NCBI GenBank assembly: GCA_964531675.1
Contig: CAZHFW010000069.1
Location: forward strand, 1-9,784
Reading direction: 5' to 3'
Source of the DNA: CAZHFW01 sp964531675
GTDB taxonomy: Bacteria > Planctomycetota > Phycisphaerae > Phycisphaerales > UBA1924
Length of the DNA stretch: 9,784 nucleotides
The translations under genes and the position numbers were made by a program. Of the stretch, positions 1-5,877 are shown in pieces (the first letter of the stretch is position 1; every line of letters begins with the position of its first letter). The notes below the pieces were generated by a model. That model searched no databases and had not been told where the DNA came from. It worked only from the letters and a program-made list of their open reading frames with translations.

Positions 1-99
1 CACGACATCGCCAAGCGCGTGAGCGAAGAGATGACCTTCCCGGGCGAGATCCGCGTGACGGTGCTCCGCGAGACGCGCGCGATCGAGTTTGCGCGCTGA
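1..99 (+). CDS. rny: Ribonuclease Y, C-terminal end (partial)
   Basis: The open frame from base 1 to a TGA at 97-99 encodes 32 residues ending in GEIRVTVLRETRAIEFAR. This matches the conserved RNase Y C-terminus, whose usual form is close to G-x-I-K-V-T-V-I-R-E-T-R-A-V-E-Y-A-K. RNase Y is a membrane-anchored endoribonuclease (TM, coiled coil, KH domain, HD domain) that starts mRNA decay. Only the tail after the HD domain is present, so the catalytic residues are outside the window. The stop is followed by a convergent gap full of palindromic repeats and no T-run terminator. The identification rests on a short but distinctive segment. Confidence 0.85.
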   Translation, partial: HDIAKRVSEEMTFPGEIRVTVLRETRAIEFAR

Positions 100-169
100 A
101 GTCGTCCGGAGAGCCGTGACGGGCGGGAAGCGATCGCACGCGATTGAGCCCAACGCAATCCATCGGAAG

Positions 170-195
170 CCTGACCTGAGTCCTCGAAGGTCAGG
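170..195 (-). repeat. A-type hairpin repeat, inverted copy
   Basis: CCTGACCT (170-177) and AGGTCAGG (188-195) form a perfect 8-bp stem around a 10-nt loop. Read on the minus strand it is the same element as the plus-strand A repeats at 237-262 and 4653-4678: the stem differs by a T-A pair in place of a G-C pair, and the loop by one base. Homology continues outside the stem, since CGGAAG just upstream is close to the complement of the CTTCGG/CTTCAG that follows the plus-strand copies. This makes it a true inverted copy. No T-run follows, so it is not a classical intrinsic terminator. Confidence 0.8.
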
Positions 196-236
196 GTCAG
201 GGGGACTCTGCGCCAACAGAAAGCAGGAAAACCGAC

Positions 237-470
237 CCGGACCTTCGCGGACTCAGGTCCGGCTTCAGGGGAGGATCAGACGGAGAAGGAAGAGCGGGTA
301 GACACCGGTTACAAACCGGTGCCACGAGGTGGGGTAGGGGCCCGGACCTTGGCAGAGTCAGGTCTGGCATCAGGGGGGAAGATTGGGAGAGGAAGAGCGG
401 GGAGACACCGGTTACAAACCGGTGCCACGAGATTGGGTAGGGACCCGGACCTTGGCGGAGTCAGGTCTGG
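237..470 (+). repeat. Alternating A-B-A-B-A hairpin repeat array
   Basis: There are three A elements (stems 237-244/255-262, 342-349/360-367, 445-452/463-470) and two B elements (303-310/314-321, 406-413/417-424). A is CCGGACCT, a 10-nt loop, then AGGTCCGG; in copies 2 and 3 the second arm is AGGTCTGG, giving one G-T wobble. B is CACCGGTT, ACA, AACCGGTG. B is followed by the conserved tract GCCACGAG..TGGGTAGGG and then by A, with B and A starts exactly 39 bp apart both times. The A-to-B linker is purine-rich and keeps GGAAGAGCGG. The overall period is 103-105 bp. The array fills the gap between two convergent genes; apart from these repeats and the inverted A copy, I see nothing in 100-498. 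Confidence 0.9.
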
Positions 471-498
471 CTTCGGGGGCGAGCATGATCGCGGGTGG

Positions 499-1578
499 TT
501 AGCGGTTGGGGCGTGAGTCCCAGGACCAGCGGAGCGAGTCTTCGTAGGGCGTGACGCCGGCGGAGAGCAGGATGTCGCGCGCCAGGCGGTCCATCGCGAC
601 GCGCTGGGCGCGGCGGGTGACCTGTTCGCGGGCCTGATCGCGTGCGCCCGCGGGAGGCGTCGACGCGGGCGAGATCGATTCGAGCAGCACGATCGCGAAG
701 CCCTTGTCGAGGGCCAGGAGCGTGCTGAGCTGGCCCGCGTTCAGGCTGCCGAGCGAGGAGCGGATGATGCTCGGGTAGGCGGGATCGACGACGCTGATGG
801 GCTCGAGAAGCCCGCCGCGGGCGGCGGAGGCGTCGACGGAGTTGCGTGAGGCTTCGTCGGTGAACGCGGCGGTGAGCGCGGCGCCGGTCAGGCCCTGGAG
901 CTTGAGGAGCGAGGCGGAGGCTTCCTGCTGGGTGTTGCGGACGATGATGCGGGCGATGCGGCGTTCGCCGTAGCGGACGCTGACCGCCTGCTCGACCTGA
1001 TCTTCGGTGACGGTGATGGTCGGCGCAACGAGTTTGCGCATCATCGCGTTGCGTTCGAGCAGGGCGCTGAACCGTTTGGGGCCGAGGCCGCGCTGGCGGC
1101 GGATGCGTTCGAGCATTTCCGCGGCGCTGTCCGTGGAGGTTTCCGCTTCGCGGGCCATGGAGTCGACGACGAAACGGCGTTCCTGCTCGATGTCCGTGGG
1201 AACCAGCGTGAGGCCCATGCCTTGGAAGCGTTGGCGGACGATGCGGTCCAGCGCGATCTCTTCGAGCGCGACGCTGCCGGCGATCTCGTTGGCGTAGGCG
1301 CGGATCTCCGCGTCGCTCACGGGAACACCTGCGATGAGAGCAGCGGGGCGGGTGTCGCGGGTGACGGGCGCGGTCGCCGAGGGCCTGGCGACGGAGTCCT
1401 CGGAGGCCCGCAGGCCGGCGTCAATCTCACGCTCCTGGCGTGGGCTGCTGCTCGGGGGCGTGGAAGGCTTGGAGGGCGACGAACAGCCCGCGAGCAGCGC
1501 CGTGGCCAGGCCCACCGTGGTGAGGCCCACAGCGGTGAGGAATGCGGGAAGGCGTGTCACGGCGGCGCGATCGGGCAT
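499..1578 (-). CDS. PpiC/SurA-like peptidyl-prolyl isomerase-family lipoprotein
   Basis: This 359-residue protein begins with a lipoprotein signal: a hydrophobic stretch, then LLAGC with the acylated Cys at residue 32, then a Ser/Pro-rich tether. It is therefore expected to be exported and lipid-anchored in the envelope. The middle is helical and charged, like the N-terminal chaperone part of SurA/PrsA. A degenerate parvulin-like domain follows, from about GERRIARIIVRN through ARGGLLEPI to a GxLSTLLALDKGFAIVLLESI strand, which parallels the GeiS..v.t..GyhIi..v end of PpiC domains. The usual ARHILV start is ARIIVRN here, so the catalytic-type His is missing; it may be a chaperone rather than an active isomerase. 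I chose the ATG at 1578; an in-frame GTG at 1596 is the alternative, and neither has a clear Shine-Dalgarno. The family call is moderate, because similarity is by pattern only. Confidence 0.7.
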   Translation of the reverse strand: MPDRAAVTRLPAFLTAVGLTTVGLATALLAGCSSPSKPSTPPSSSPRQEREIDAGLRASEDSVARPSATAPVTRDTRPAALIAGVPVSDAEIRAYANEIAGSVALEEIALDRIVRQRFQGMGLTLVPTDIEQERRFVVDSMAREAETSTDSAAEMLERIRRQRGLGPKRFSALLERNAMMRKLVAPTITVTEDQVEQAVSVRYGERRIARIIVRNTQQEASASLLKLQGLTGAALTAAFTDEASRNSVDASAARGGLLEPISVVDPAYPSIIRSSLGSLNAGQLSTLLALDKGFAIVLLESISPASTPPAGARDQAREQVTRRAQRVAMDRLARDILLSAGVTPYEDSLRWSWDSRPNR

Positions 1579-1583
1579 GGCCG

Positions 1584-1612
1584 ATAGGATGCGCACTGAG
1601 GTCCCGTGTCAA
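1584..1612 (-). promoter_or_regulatory. Candidate promoter of the PpiC-like lipoprotein gene
   Basis: On the minus strand a perfect TTGACA (1612-1607) is followed after 17 nt by TCCTAT (1589-1584), a weak -10. The -10 ends only 5 nt before the ATG at 1578, so a start 6-8 nt downstream would give a leaderless or nearly leaderless message. On the plus strand the same spot reads TAGGAT (1585-1590), which could be a -10 for the divergent gene at 1640. This is inference from hexamers only. Confidence 0.35.
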
Positions 1613-1639
1613 GCTCCCCGGTGCAACGCTGAGGTGTCC

Positions 1640-2161
1640 ATGAAGCCAGCCCGGCAAGGTCGTGCGAGCGTGCCCCCGCCGCCATGGTGGGGGGTGGGGC
1701 TCGCGCTGGTCGTGCTCGGGGGGGGGTTCTGGGGCATCGTGCGCGCGGTGCCTGCTCCAAAGCCCAAGATCAAGCTTGCGACCGCGGCGGAGCCGTCTTC
1801 TGCCGCGACGTCCGGGCCGGCGCCTGCGCTGCCTGTAATCGCGGGTCCCTCCAAGGCCGGGGCGTCGCCTCAGGCGTCGGTTCGGGCGTCGGGCCAGGGT
1901 GTGCCTGCGGGCGTCCCGGCGTCGAAGCCTGATGGCGTTCCGGCGATGCAACCGGCTGGAGTGTCGGTGGTTGAAGACGGAACCCAAACCGCCCCCAAGG
2001 ACGAACAGAAGGCTGGCCAAGACTCGGGCGGGGGCGAGGGGCAGAAGGCGGTCGAAAATCCGACGCCTGGATCTGGATTTGGGCCTGGAAATGGGTCTGG
2101 ATCTTCGGCTCTGGCGGGCCAGGACATCGAACGGGTTCGGCGGCTTCGGAAGCTGCCTTAG
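1640..2161 (+). CDS. Small single-pass membrane protein with Pro/Ala/Gly-rich tail, unknown function
   Basis: I do not recognise this gene. The 173-residue product has a short basic N-terminus (MKPARQGR), a proline run, and one hydrophobic segment at about residues 16-37 (WWGVGLALVVLGGGFWGIV). A low-complexity tail rich in Pro, Ala, Gly, Ser and Lys follows, with repeated GVPA units near residues 87-108, a GSGFGPGNGSGSS stretch, and a basic end (ERVRRLRKLP). The layout suggests an inner-membrane anchor with a disordered extracytoplasmic tail, as in TonB- or PulC-like proteins, but I see no defining domain. I chose the ATG at 1640 because GAGG (1631-1634) lies 5 nt upstream; longer in-frame starts run into the divergent lipoprotein gene. 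The frame is uninterrupted with G/C-rich third positions, so it is probably real. Confidence 0.55.
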   Translation: MKPARQGRASVPPPPWWGVGLALVVLGGGFWGIVRAVPAPKPKIKLATAAEPSSAATSGPAPALPVIAGPSKAGASPQASVRASGQGVPAGVPASKPDGVPAMQPAGVSVVEDGTQTAPKDEQKAGQDSGGGEGQKAVENPTPGSGFGPGNGSGSSALAGQDIERVRRLRKLP

Positions 2162-2235
2162 GGGAGGGCCAAAGGGGATTCTGGGGTAGGATCGCGTAAG
2201 GGGGTGGCTGGGTTTGTTTGTGAATCGTTTTCAGC

Positions 2236-2264
2236 TTTACAAACCCCCCATACTCCGATAGTCT
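2236..2264 (+). promoter_or_regulatory. Candidate promoter of the pseudopilin gene
   Basis: TTTACA (2236-2241) matches five of six bases of the -35 consensus. Exactly 17 nt later is TAGTCT (2259-2264), a -10-like hexamer of the TAGNCT form also seen before other genes here. Transcription would start near 2271, exactly where the first leader hairpin begins. It is supported by spacing and position, not by experiment. Confidence 0.45.
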
Positions 2265-2270
2265 GAAGGA

Positions 2271-2320
2271 GCGGCTCCGGGGAGGAGCCCGCAAACAGCC
2301 GTCCGAGTTCTTCGGAACGG
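2271..2320 (+). promoter_or_regulatory. Two tandem hairpins in the pseudopilin leader
   Basis: Hairpin 1 pairs GGCTCC (2273-2278) with GGAGCC (2284-2289) around GGGGA, and extends by two pairs past a bulged C at 2290. Hairpin 2 pairs CCGTCCGA (2299-2306) with TCGGACGG-like bases at 2312-2320, skipping one bulged A at 2316, around a GTTCT loop. Both lie between the predicted transcription start and the ribosome binding site. Neither has a T-run, so they are not simple terminators. They could stabilise a highly expressed mRNA or act as a binding site. I could not match them to a known riboswitch. Confidence 0.5.
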
Positions 2321-2328
2321 CGATGTCT

Positions 2329-2334
2329 GGAGGA
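2329..2334 (+). promoter_or_regulatory. Strong ribosome binding site that sets the pseudopilin start
   Basis: GGAGGA lies 6 nt before the ATG at 2341. It falls downstream of the earlier in-frame ATG at 2323, so that ATG cannot use it, which favours 2341 as the true start. Confidence 0.8.
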
Positions 2335-2340
2335 AATGAC

Positions 2341-3420
2341 ATGAAGCTTTCCAGGAGGCCGGAAGCGGCCGGGTTCACGCTTATTGAGTTGCTCGTGGTG
2401 ATCGCGATCATCGCGCTGCTCATTGGCATTCTGCTGCCGAGCCTCGGAGAGGCGAGGAAGCTGGCGCGCGTCATGATCGACAGCGCCAACCAGCGCTCGC
2501 AGGCGCAGGCTGCAAACACGTATTCCGCGAGCTTCCAGGACAAGATGTTCTCGTTCTCCTGGCGCGCTGACACGGTCGGCCTCAAGGAGCAGTCGGACTA
2601 TCCGGATCTGAATGGTCCGTACGGCGACGACCTGGCGGCGGCGGCGGCGCAGGCGGTCTCGATCATGCGCAAGCGCACCGGCTCGACCGCGGCGACGATG
2701 CCCGTGATTTCGAACTGGATCCCGCACATCCTGTACTCGCACCTGGTGCTGCAGGACTTCGCGGACGTGCGTCTGCCCGAACGTTCGGTGGTGAACCCCG
2801 CCGACAAGGATCGTCTGGCCTGGCAGACTGATCCGCTCAACTTCCGCAAGCTCTTCCCGTCTCCGGCTGACCCGGGCGACGTCAACGGCTGGCGCTGGGC
2901 GTTCAGCTCGAGCTACGAGCTTTCGGTCTTCACGTTCAATCCGGACTGGGGTTCGGCGGTGACCAATCCGTCGCGGCCGCAGCCCAAGCCGGTCGTGCAG
3001 CAGGACTCGTCCTGGAACACGTACAGCTGGATCGGCAGCCTCCAGGGCATCCTGGGCAAGCGGAAGCTCGGCGACGTGACCTTCCCGGCGCAGAAGGTTC
3101 TGATCTTCGACTCGTTCGCGCGTCACGGCAAGACGGTGCAGTTCGCGCTGTACCCCGACTCCAAGGCGCCGATGGGCTTCTTCGACGGCTCGGTCCGCAC
3201 CTTCGTCATGGGTGACGTGAACCAGGGCGTGAACCCGACGCGTGCGTACTCCACGCAGCCGATGTACGTGAACTACAACGGCGGCGGTTACAACAACTAC
3301 TACCCGAACCCGAAGTACTCGGGCAACGACACCCTGGCTGGTCGCGCTCGTTGGACGCGCGGCGGTCTGACCGGCGTCGATGTCAAGGCCGGCGAAGTCG
3401 ACACCTCGGGCTGGAAGTAA
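2341..3420 (+). CDS. Type II secretion/type IV pilin-like pseudopilin (prepilin with N-terminal methylation signal)
   Basis: This 359-residue protein has a class III prepilin signal: a short basic leader (MKLSRRPEAAG), prepilin peptidase cleavage between Gly11 and Phe12, mature FTLIE with Glu at +5, and a hydrophobic helix to about residue 35. It should be processed and methylated at the membrane and assembled into a pseudopilus or fibre. The large C-terminal part (about 300 residues) is globular and contains VTFPAQKVLIFDSF and then FFDGSVR (280-286). The latter resembles the DG end of the H-x9-DG motif of planctomycete prepilin-like proteins, but the His is absent at the expected spacing. 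The end is Asn/Tyr/Gly-rich (residues 308-328). Codons favour GGC/GGT, AAC and TTC with little GGG, unlike the ligase gene, which suggests high expression. It sits alone between its own promoter and terminator. Which machine it serves cannot be told. Confidence 0.88.
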   Translation: MKLSRRPEAAGFTLIELLVVIAIIALLIGILLPSLGEARKLARVMIDSANQRSQAQAANTYSASFQDKMFSFSWRADTVGLKEQSDYPDLNGPYGDDLAAAAAQAVSIMRKRTGSTAATMPVISNWIPHILYSHLVLQDFADVRLPERSVVNPADKDRLAWQTDPLNFRKLFPSPADPGDVNGWRWAFSSSYELSVFTFNPDWGSAVTNPSRPQPKPVVQQDSSWNTYSWIGSLQGILGKRKLGDVTFPAQKVLIFDSFARHGKTVQFALYPDSKAPMGFFDGSVRTFVMGDVNQGVNPTRAYSTQPMYVNYNGGGYNNYYPNPKYSGNDTLAGRARWTRGGLTGVDVKAGEVDTSGWK

Positions 3421-3490
3421 ATCTTCCGGCTTGCGGCTGGGCTGCGGCTTGCAGCTCGTTCGCTGGTTGAAACTCGGTCTCATCCCCTCC

Positions 3491-3518
3491 AGCCCCGGCC
3501 CTTGTGCCGGGGCTTTTT
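3491..3518 (+). terminator. Intrinsic terminator after the pseudopilin gene
   Basis: GCCCCGGC (3492-3499) pairs perfectly with GCCGGGGC (3506-3513) around a 6-nt loop CCTTGT, extended by A3491-T3514, and TTTTT follows at 3514-3518. It lies about 70 nt after the pseudopilin stop and before the serA-like gene, separating the two transcription units. It is the only textbook rho-independent terminator I see in the window. Confidence 0.92.
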
Positions 3519-3551
3519 CGTGCGCGCATGCACGGGCCTCCAGCGCGGGCG

Positions 3552-3557
3552 TAGACT
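3552..3557 (+). promoter_or_regulatory. Possible -10 element of the phosphoglycerate dehydrogenase gene
   Basis: TAGACT (3552-3557) lies 28 nt before the ATG, just downstream of the intrinsic terminator, so the gene needs its own promoter here. No good -35 is visible 16-18 nt upstream. The hexamer fits the TAGNNT pattern seen before other genes in the window. Confidence 0.35.
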
Positions 3558-3585
3558 CGGGAAACACCTTTTCAGGAGCTCCACG

Positions 3586-4578
3586 ATGCGCGTCCTGGTC
3601 GCTGACAAGTTTGAGAAGTCCGGTCTTGAGGGTCTCAAAGCGCTGGGCGCGGAAGTGTTCAGCGCGCCGGACGCGGGAGCGGACGGCATCCCCGGCGCGA
3701 TCGCGGAGCACAAGCCCGATGTGCTGGTGGTGCGCTCCACCAAGGTGCCCGCGGCGACCATCGCCAAGGCGTCGTGGGGCTCGGGGCAGGTGAAGGTCAT
3801 CATCCGCGCCGGCGCGGGCGTGGACAACATCGATTCCAAGGCGGCGACCGCGGCGAACATCAAGGTGTGCAACTGTCCGGGGATGAACGCGGTCGCGGTC
3901 GCGGAGCTCACCATGGGGCTCCTGCTCGCGTGCGACCGGCGGATTCCGGATCAGACCGCCGACGCCAGGGCGGGGAAGTGGAACAAGAAGGAATACTCCA
4001 AGGCCAAGGGCCTCAAGGGCATGACCCTGGGCGTGGTGGGTTGCGGCGCGATCGGCATGAATGTGATCCGGCGTGCGGCGGCGTTCGACATGCGCGTGCT
4101 GGCGTGGAGCCGGAGCCTCACGCCCGAGATGACCAGGCAGCTTGGCGCGGAGTTCGGCGGGCGCGATACGCCTTCGCTCCTGGACATGGCGTCCAAATGC
4201 GACGCGATCACGATCCATCTGCCCTTGGCGCCGGACACGCGGAAGCTCATCGGTGCGGCGTTCTTCGAGCGGATGAAGTCCGGCGCGTACTTCATCAATA
4301 CGAGCCGTGGAGATGTGATCGACGAGGAAGCGCTGCGGCAGGCGGTCGCGAGCAAGGGGCTCCGCTGCGGGCTTGATGTGTTCGAGCAGGCGCCCGCGGG
4401 GACCGAGGGCGCCTGGGACAATCCGACGTGCAAGCTCGCGGGCGTGTACTCCACGCATCACGTGGGCGCATCCACGAATCAGGCGCAGGAGGCGATCGCG
4501 GGCGAGGTCGTGCGCATGGTGAAGGTGATGATGCAGACCGGGCGCGTGGAGAACTGTGTGAACTTCCGGGAGGATTGA
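3586..4578 (+). CDS. serA: D-3-phosphoglycerate dehydrogenase, short form without ACT domain
   Basis: This 330-residue member of the D-isomer-specific 2-hydroxyacid dehydrogenase family probably oxidises 3-phosphoglycerate to 3-phosphohydroxypyruvate with NAD, the first step of serine synthesis in the cytoplasm. The substrate-domain motif IIRAGAGVDNID is at 72-83 and NCPGMNAVAVAE at 96-107. The Rossmann motif G152-x-G154-x-x-G157 follows. The catalytic residues are Arg241 in INTSRGDVIDEEAL, Glu267 in LDVFEQAP and His292 in HHVGAST. The protein ends soon after the catalytic core, so the C-terminal ASB/ACT regulatory domains of long SerA forms are absent and serine feedback inhibition by that route is not expected. 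AGGAG (3574-3578) lies 7 nt before the ATG and fixes the start. A related activity such as hydroxypyruvate or glyoxylate reductase is the main alternative. Confidence 0.85.
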   Translation: MRVLVADKFEKSGLEGLKALGAEVFSAPDAGADGIPGAIAEHKPDVLVVRSTKVPAATIAKASWGSGQVKVIIRAGAGVDNIDSKAATAANIKVCNCPGMNAVAVAELTMGLLLACDRRIPDQTADARAGKWNKKEYSKAKGLKGMTLGVVGCGAIGMNVIRRAAAFDMRVLAWSRSLTPEMTRQLGAEFGGRDTPSLLDMASKCDAITIHLPLAPDTRKLIGAAFFERMKSGAYFINTSRGDVIDEEALRQAVASKGLRCGLDVFEQAPAGTEGAWDNPTCKLAGVYSTHHVGASTNQAQEAIAGEVVRMVKVMMQTGRVENCVNFRED

Positions 4579-4613
4579 GGCGGGAGGAAGGGGGGAGTGA
4601 AGAGGGGGTAGGA

Positions 4614-4743
4614 CACCGGTTGGAAACCGGTGCCACGAGATTGGGTAGAGACCCGGACCTTCGCGGACTCGGGTCCGGCTTCGGGGGAGGAAGAGCGGAC
4701 AGGGAAGCGGGAAGAAGGAGTAGACACCGGTTACAAACCGGTG
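4614..4743 (+). repeat. B-A-B hairpin repeat array in second convergent gap
   Basis: B elements lie at 4614-4632 (loop GGA instead of ACA) and 4725-4743 (loop ACA). An A element lies at 4653-4678 with stem CCGGACCT/GGGTCCGG and loop TCGCGGACTC. The B-to-A distance is 39 bp, the same as in the array at 237-470, and the B-to-B period is 111 bp. The last B carries the GCCACGAG..TGGGTAGGG tail but no following A. The array fills the 223-bp gap between the serA-like stop at 4578 and the minus-strand stop at 4802. Nothing else is seen in 4579-4801, and there is no T-run terminator. Confidence 0.9.
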
Positions 4744-4801
4744 CCACGAGGGTGGGTAGGGAAGGCGACGGACGGGCAACGGTGCGGCGGGGTGCGGTGG
4801 T

Positions 4802-5770
4802 TCAGCGGGGCTTGGCGCTGGCGAGCTCGCGGATCCTGGGCTCGTAGATTTCCTGGTGCCACTTCTTCCAGGCGTCGAGGTTGTAGCCGAGGCCGCTGGT
4901 GTCGGCGCCGGTGAGGCCGCTGGAGAGGCCGACGAGGCTGGTGTGGATCTCGACGCGTTCGGTGGTGACGACCGCGCCGGAGACGCGCAGCAGCGTGCCG
5001 GTGCTCAGGACGCTCACGGTGGGGTCGAACGCGACCGCCGACTCGGAGACCACGGGCGTGAGGTCGGAGACGAAGGCCTGCTGGCGACCGACGAAGATGT
5101 AGGCCAGATCGCCCTCGGGCTGGCTTGCGCCGGTGACGGCGGTGGAGGGGCCCGACTGCGCGAGGATCAGGGCGGGGATGGCCTCGACCATGCCCAGGAT
5201 GCCGGCGAGGTTGGCGGCGTTGCGCATGACTTCGTCGTTGTTCGAGTTGATCGCGCTGAGCACGACGTTCTTGACGACCAGCGCCTTGTCGTCGCTCGAC
5301 GCTGGAGAGACATCGATGCTGGCGGCGAGCCTGGCGGTGGCCATCGCGCGGAGGTCGGCGTTCTTGCTGGTGACCGCGGCCCAGGCGAGCGCGCCGATGG
5401 ACTCGCGGGTGCCGATCTTCCAGAAGTGATCGATCAGGGCGGTGCGGACGTCGGACTTCTCGTTGCCGAAGACTTCGATCATGGGCTGGAAGCCCGCGGG
5501 GTCGGTGTAGGAGCGGAGCTTCTCGAGGCCCGCGGCACGCACCTTGGGATTGCCCTTGTCGCCGAAGTGCTCGAAGCGGATCTTCTTGAACTCGCGCTCG
5601 AGCGTGGTGCGGCGCTTGTTCTGCTCGCGGATGGCGGCGCGGGCCGGATCGGCGGGATCGATGATGGTCTGGGCCAGCGCCGGGCCGGTCAGCGCCAGAC
5701 TCAGCGCGGCGATGAGCATGCGGCGCGAGGAGGCGAGCGTGTTGTGTGCGCCAGTGGACCGCGTGGCCAT
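4802..5770 (-). CDS. Exported HEAT-repeat-like protein, unknown function
   Basis: The 322-residue product has a signal peptide: twin Arg at 16-17, a hydrophobic core MLIAALSLALTGPALA, and likely cleavage after residue 33 (ALA|Q). SRRMLI resembles a Tat motif, but Sec export is equally possible. A charged helix (about 45-70) leads into HEAT-like helical repeats at roughly 70-210: VRAAGLEKLRSY, DVRTALIDHFWKIG, DLRAMATARLAA and EVMRNAANLAGILGMVEAIPALI. The last third (about 215-300) is Ser/Thr/Val-rich and strand-like, and the end is WKKWHQEIYEPRIRELASAKPR. HEAT-like solenoids usually serve as protein-protein scaffolds; no catalytic motif is visible. GGGAGG 6 nt before the ATG supports this start. 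It is the downstream member of a minus-strand pair, 107 bp after the SPOR gene, and may be co-transcribed with it. Confidence 0.75.
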   Translation of the reverse strand: MATRSTGAHNTLASSRRMLIAALSLALTGPALAQTIIDPADPARAAIREQNKRRTTLEREFKKIRFEHFGDKGNPKVRAAGLEKLRSYTDPAGFQPMIEVFGNEKSDVRTALIDHFWKIGTRESIGALAWAAVTSKNADLRAMATARLAASIDVSPASSDDKALVVKNVVLSAINSNNDEVMRNAANLAGILGMVEAIPALILAQSGPSTAVTGASQPEGDLAYIFVGRQQAFVSDLTPVVSESAVAFDPTVSVLSTGTLLRVSGAVVTTERVEIHTSLVGLSSGLTGADTSGLGYNLDAWKKWHQEIYEPRIRELASAKPR

Positions 5771-5776
5771 GTCATG

Positions 5777-5782
5777 CCTCCC
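5777..5782 (-). promoter_or_regulatory. Strong ribosome binding site of the HEAT-like gene
   Basis: On the minus strand GGGAGG lies 6 nt before the ATG at 5770, which settles the start of the signal-peptide-bearing protein. Confidence 0.8.
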
Positions 5783-5877
5783 GGAGCGTGTCCCAAGCGC
5801 CGGATTGTGGTCCTTGGCGTCTCTTGGGATGCAACACCATACGGATCGGCAGGATCAGAGTTGCCGGTTCGGGCGTT

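Noticed and set aside
237..470. CRISPR array
   Set aside because: Repeats are of two alternating kinds, the material between them is itself conserved rather than unique spacers, and no cas gene is nearby.
170..470. A and B hairpins as ordinary intrinsic terminators
   Set aside because: No oligo-T follows any copy on either strand; a termination role would need another mechanism.
89..516. Small plus-strand ORFs across the first array
   Set aside because: Their peptides (e.g. HRLQTGATRLGRDPDL) are translations of the A/B repeats and recur at 4614-4743 in an ORF of similar peptide; there is no independent coding signal.
3441..3455. GCTGC-GGCTT-GCAGC hairpin after the pseudopilin gene
   Set aside because: Only a 5-bp stem in a GC-rich tract with no T-run; the real terminator is at 3491-3518.
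2158..4779. 873-codon minus-strand ORF
   Set aside because: It runs antisense to the pseudopilin and serA-like genes, is His/Arg-rich shadow coding typical of high-GC DNA, and has no recognisable domain.
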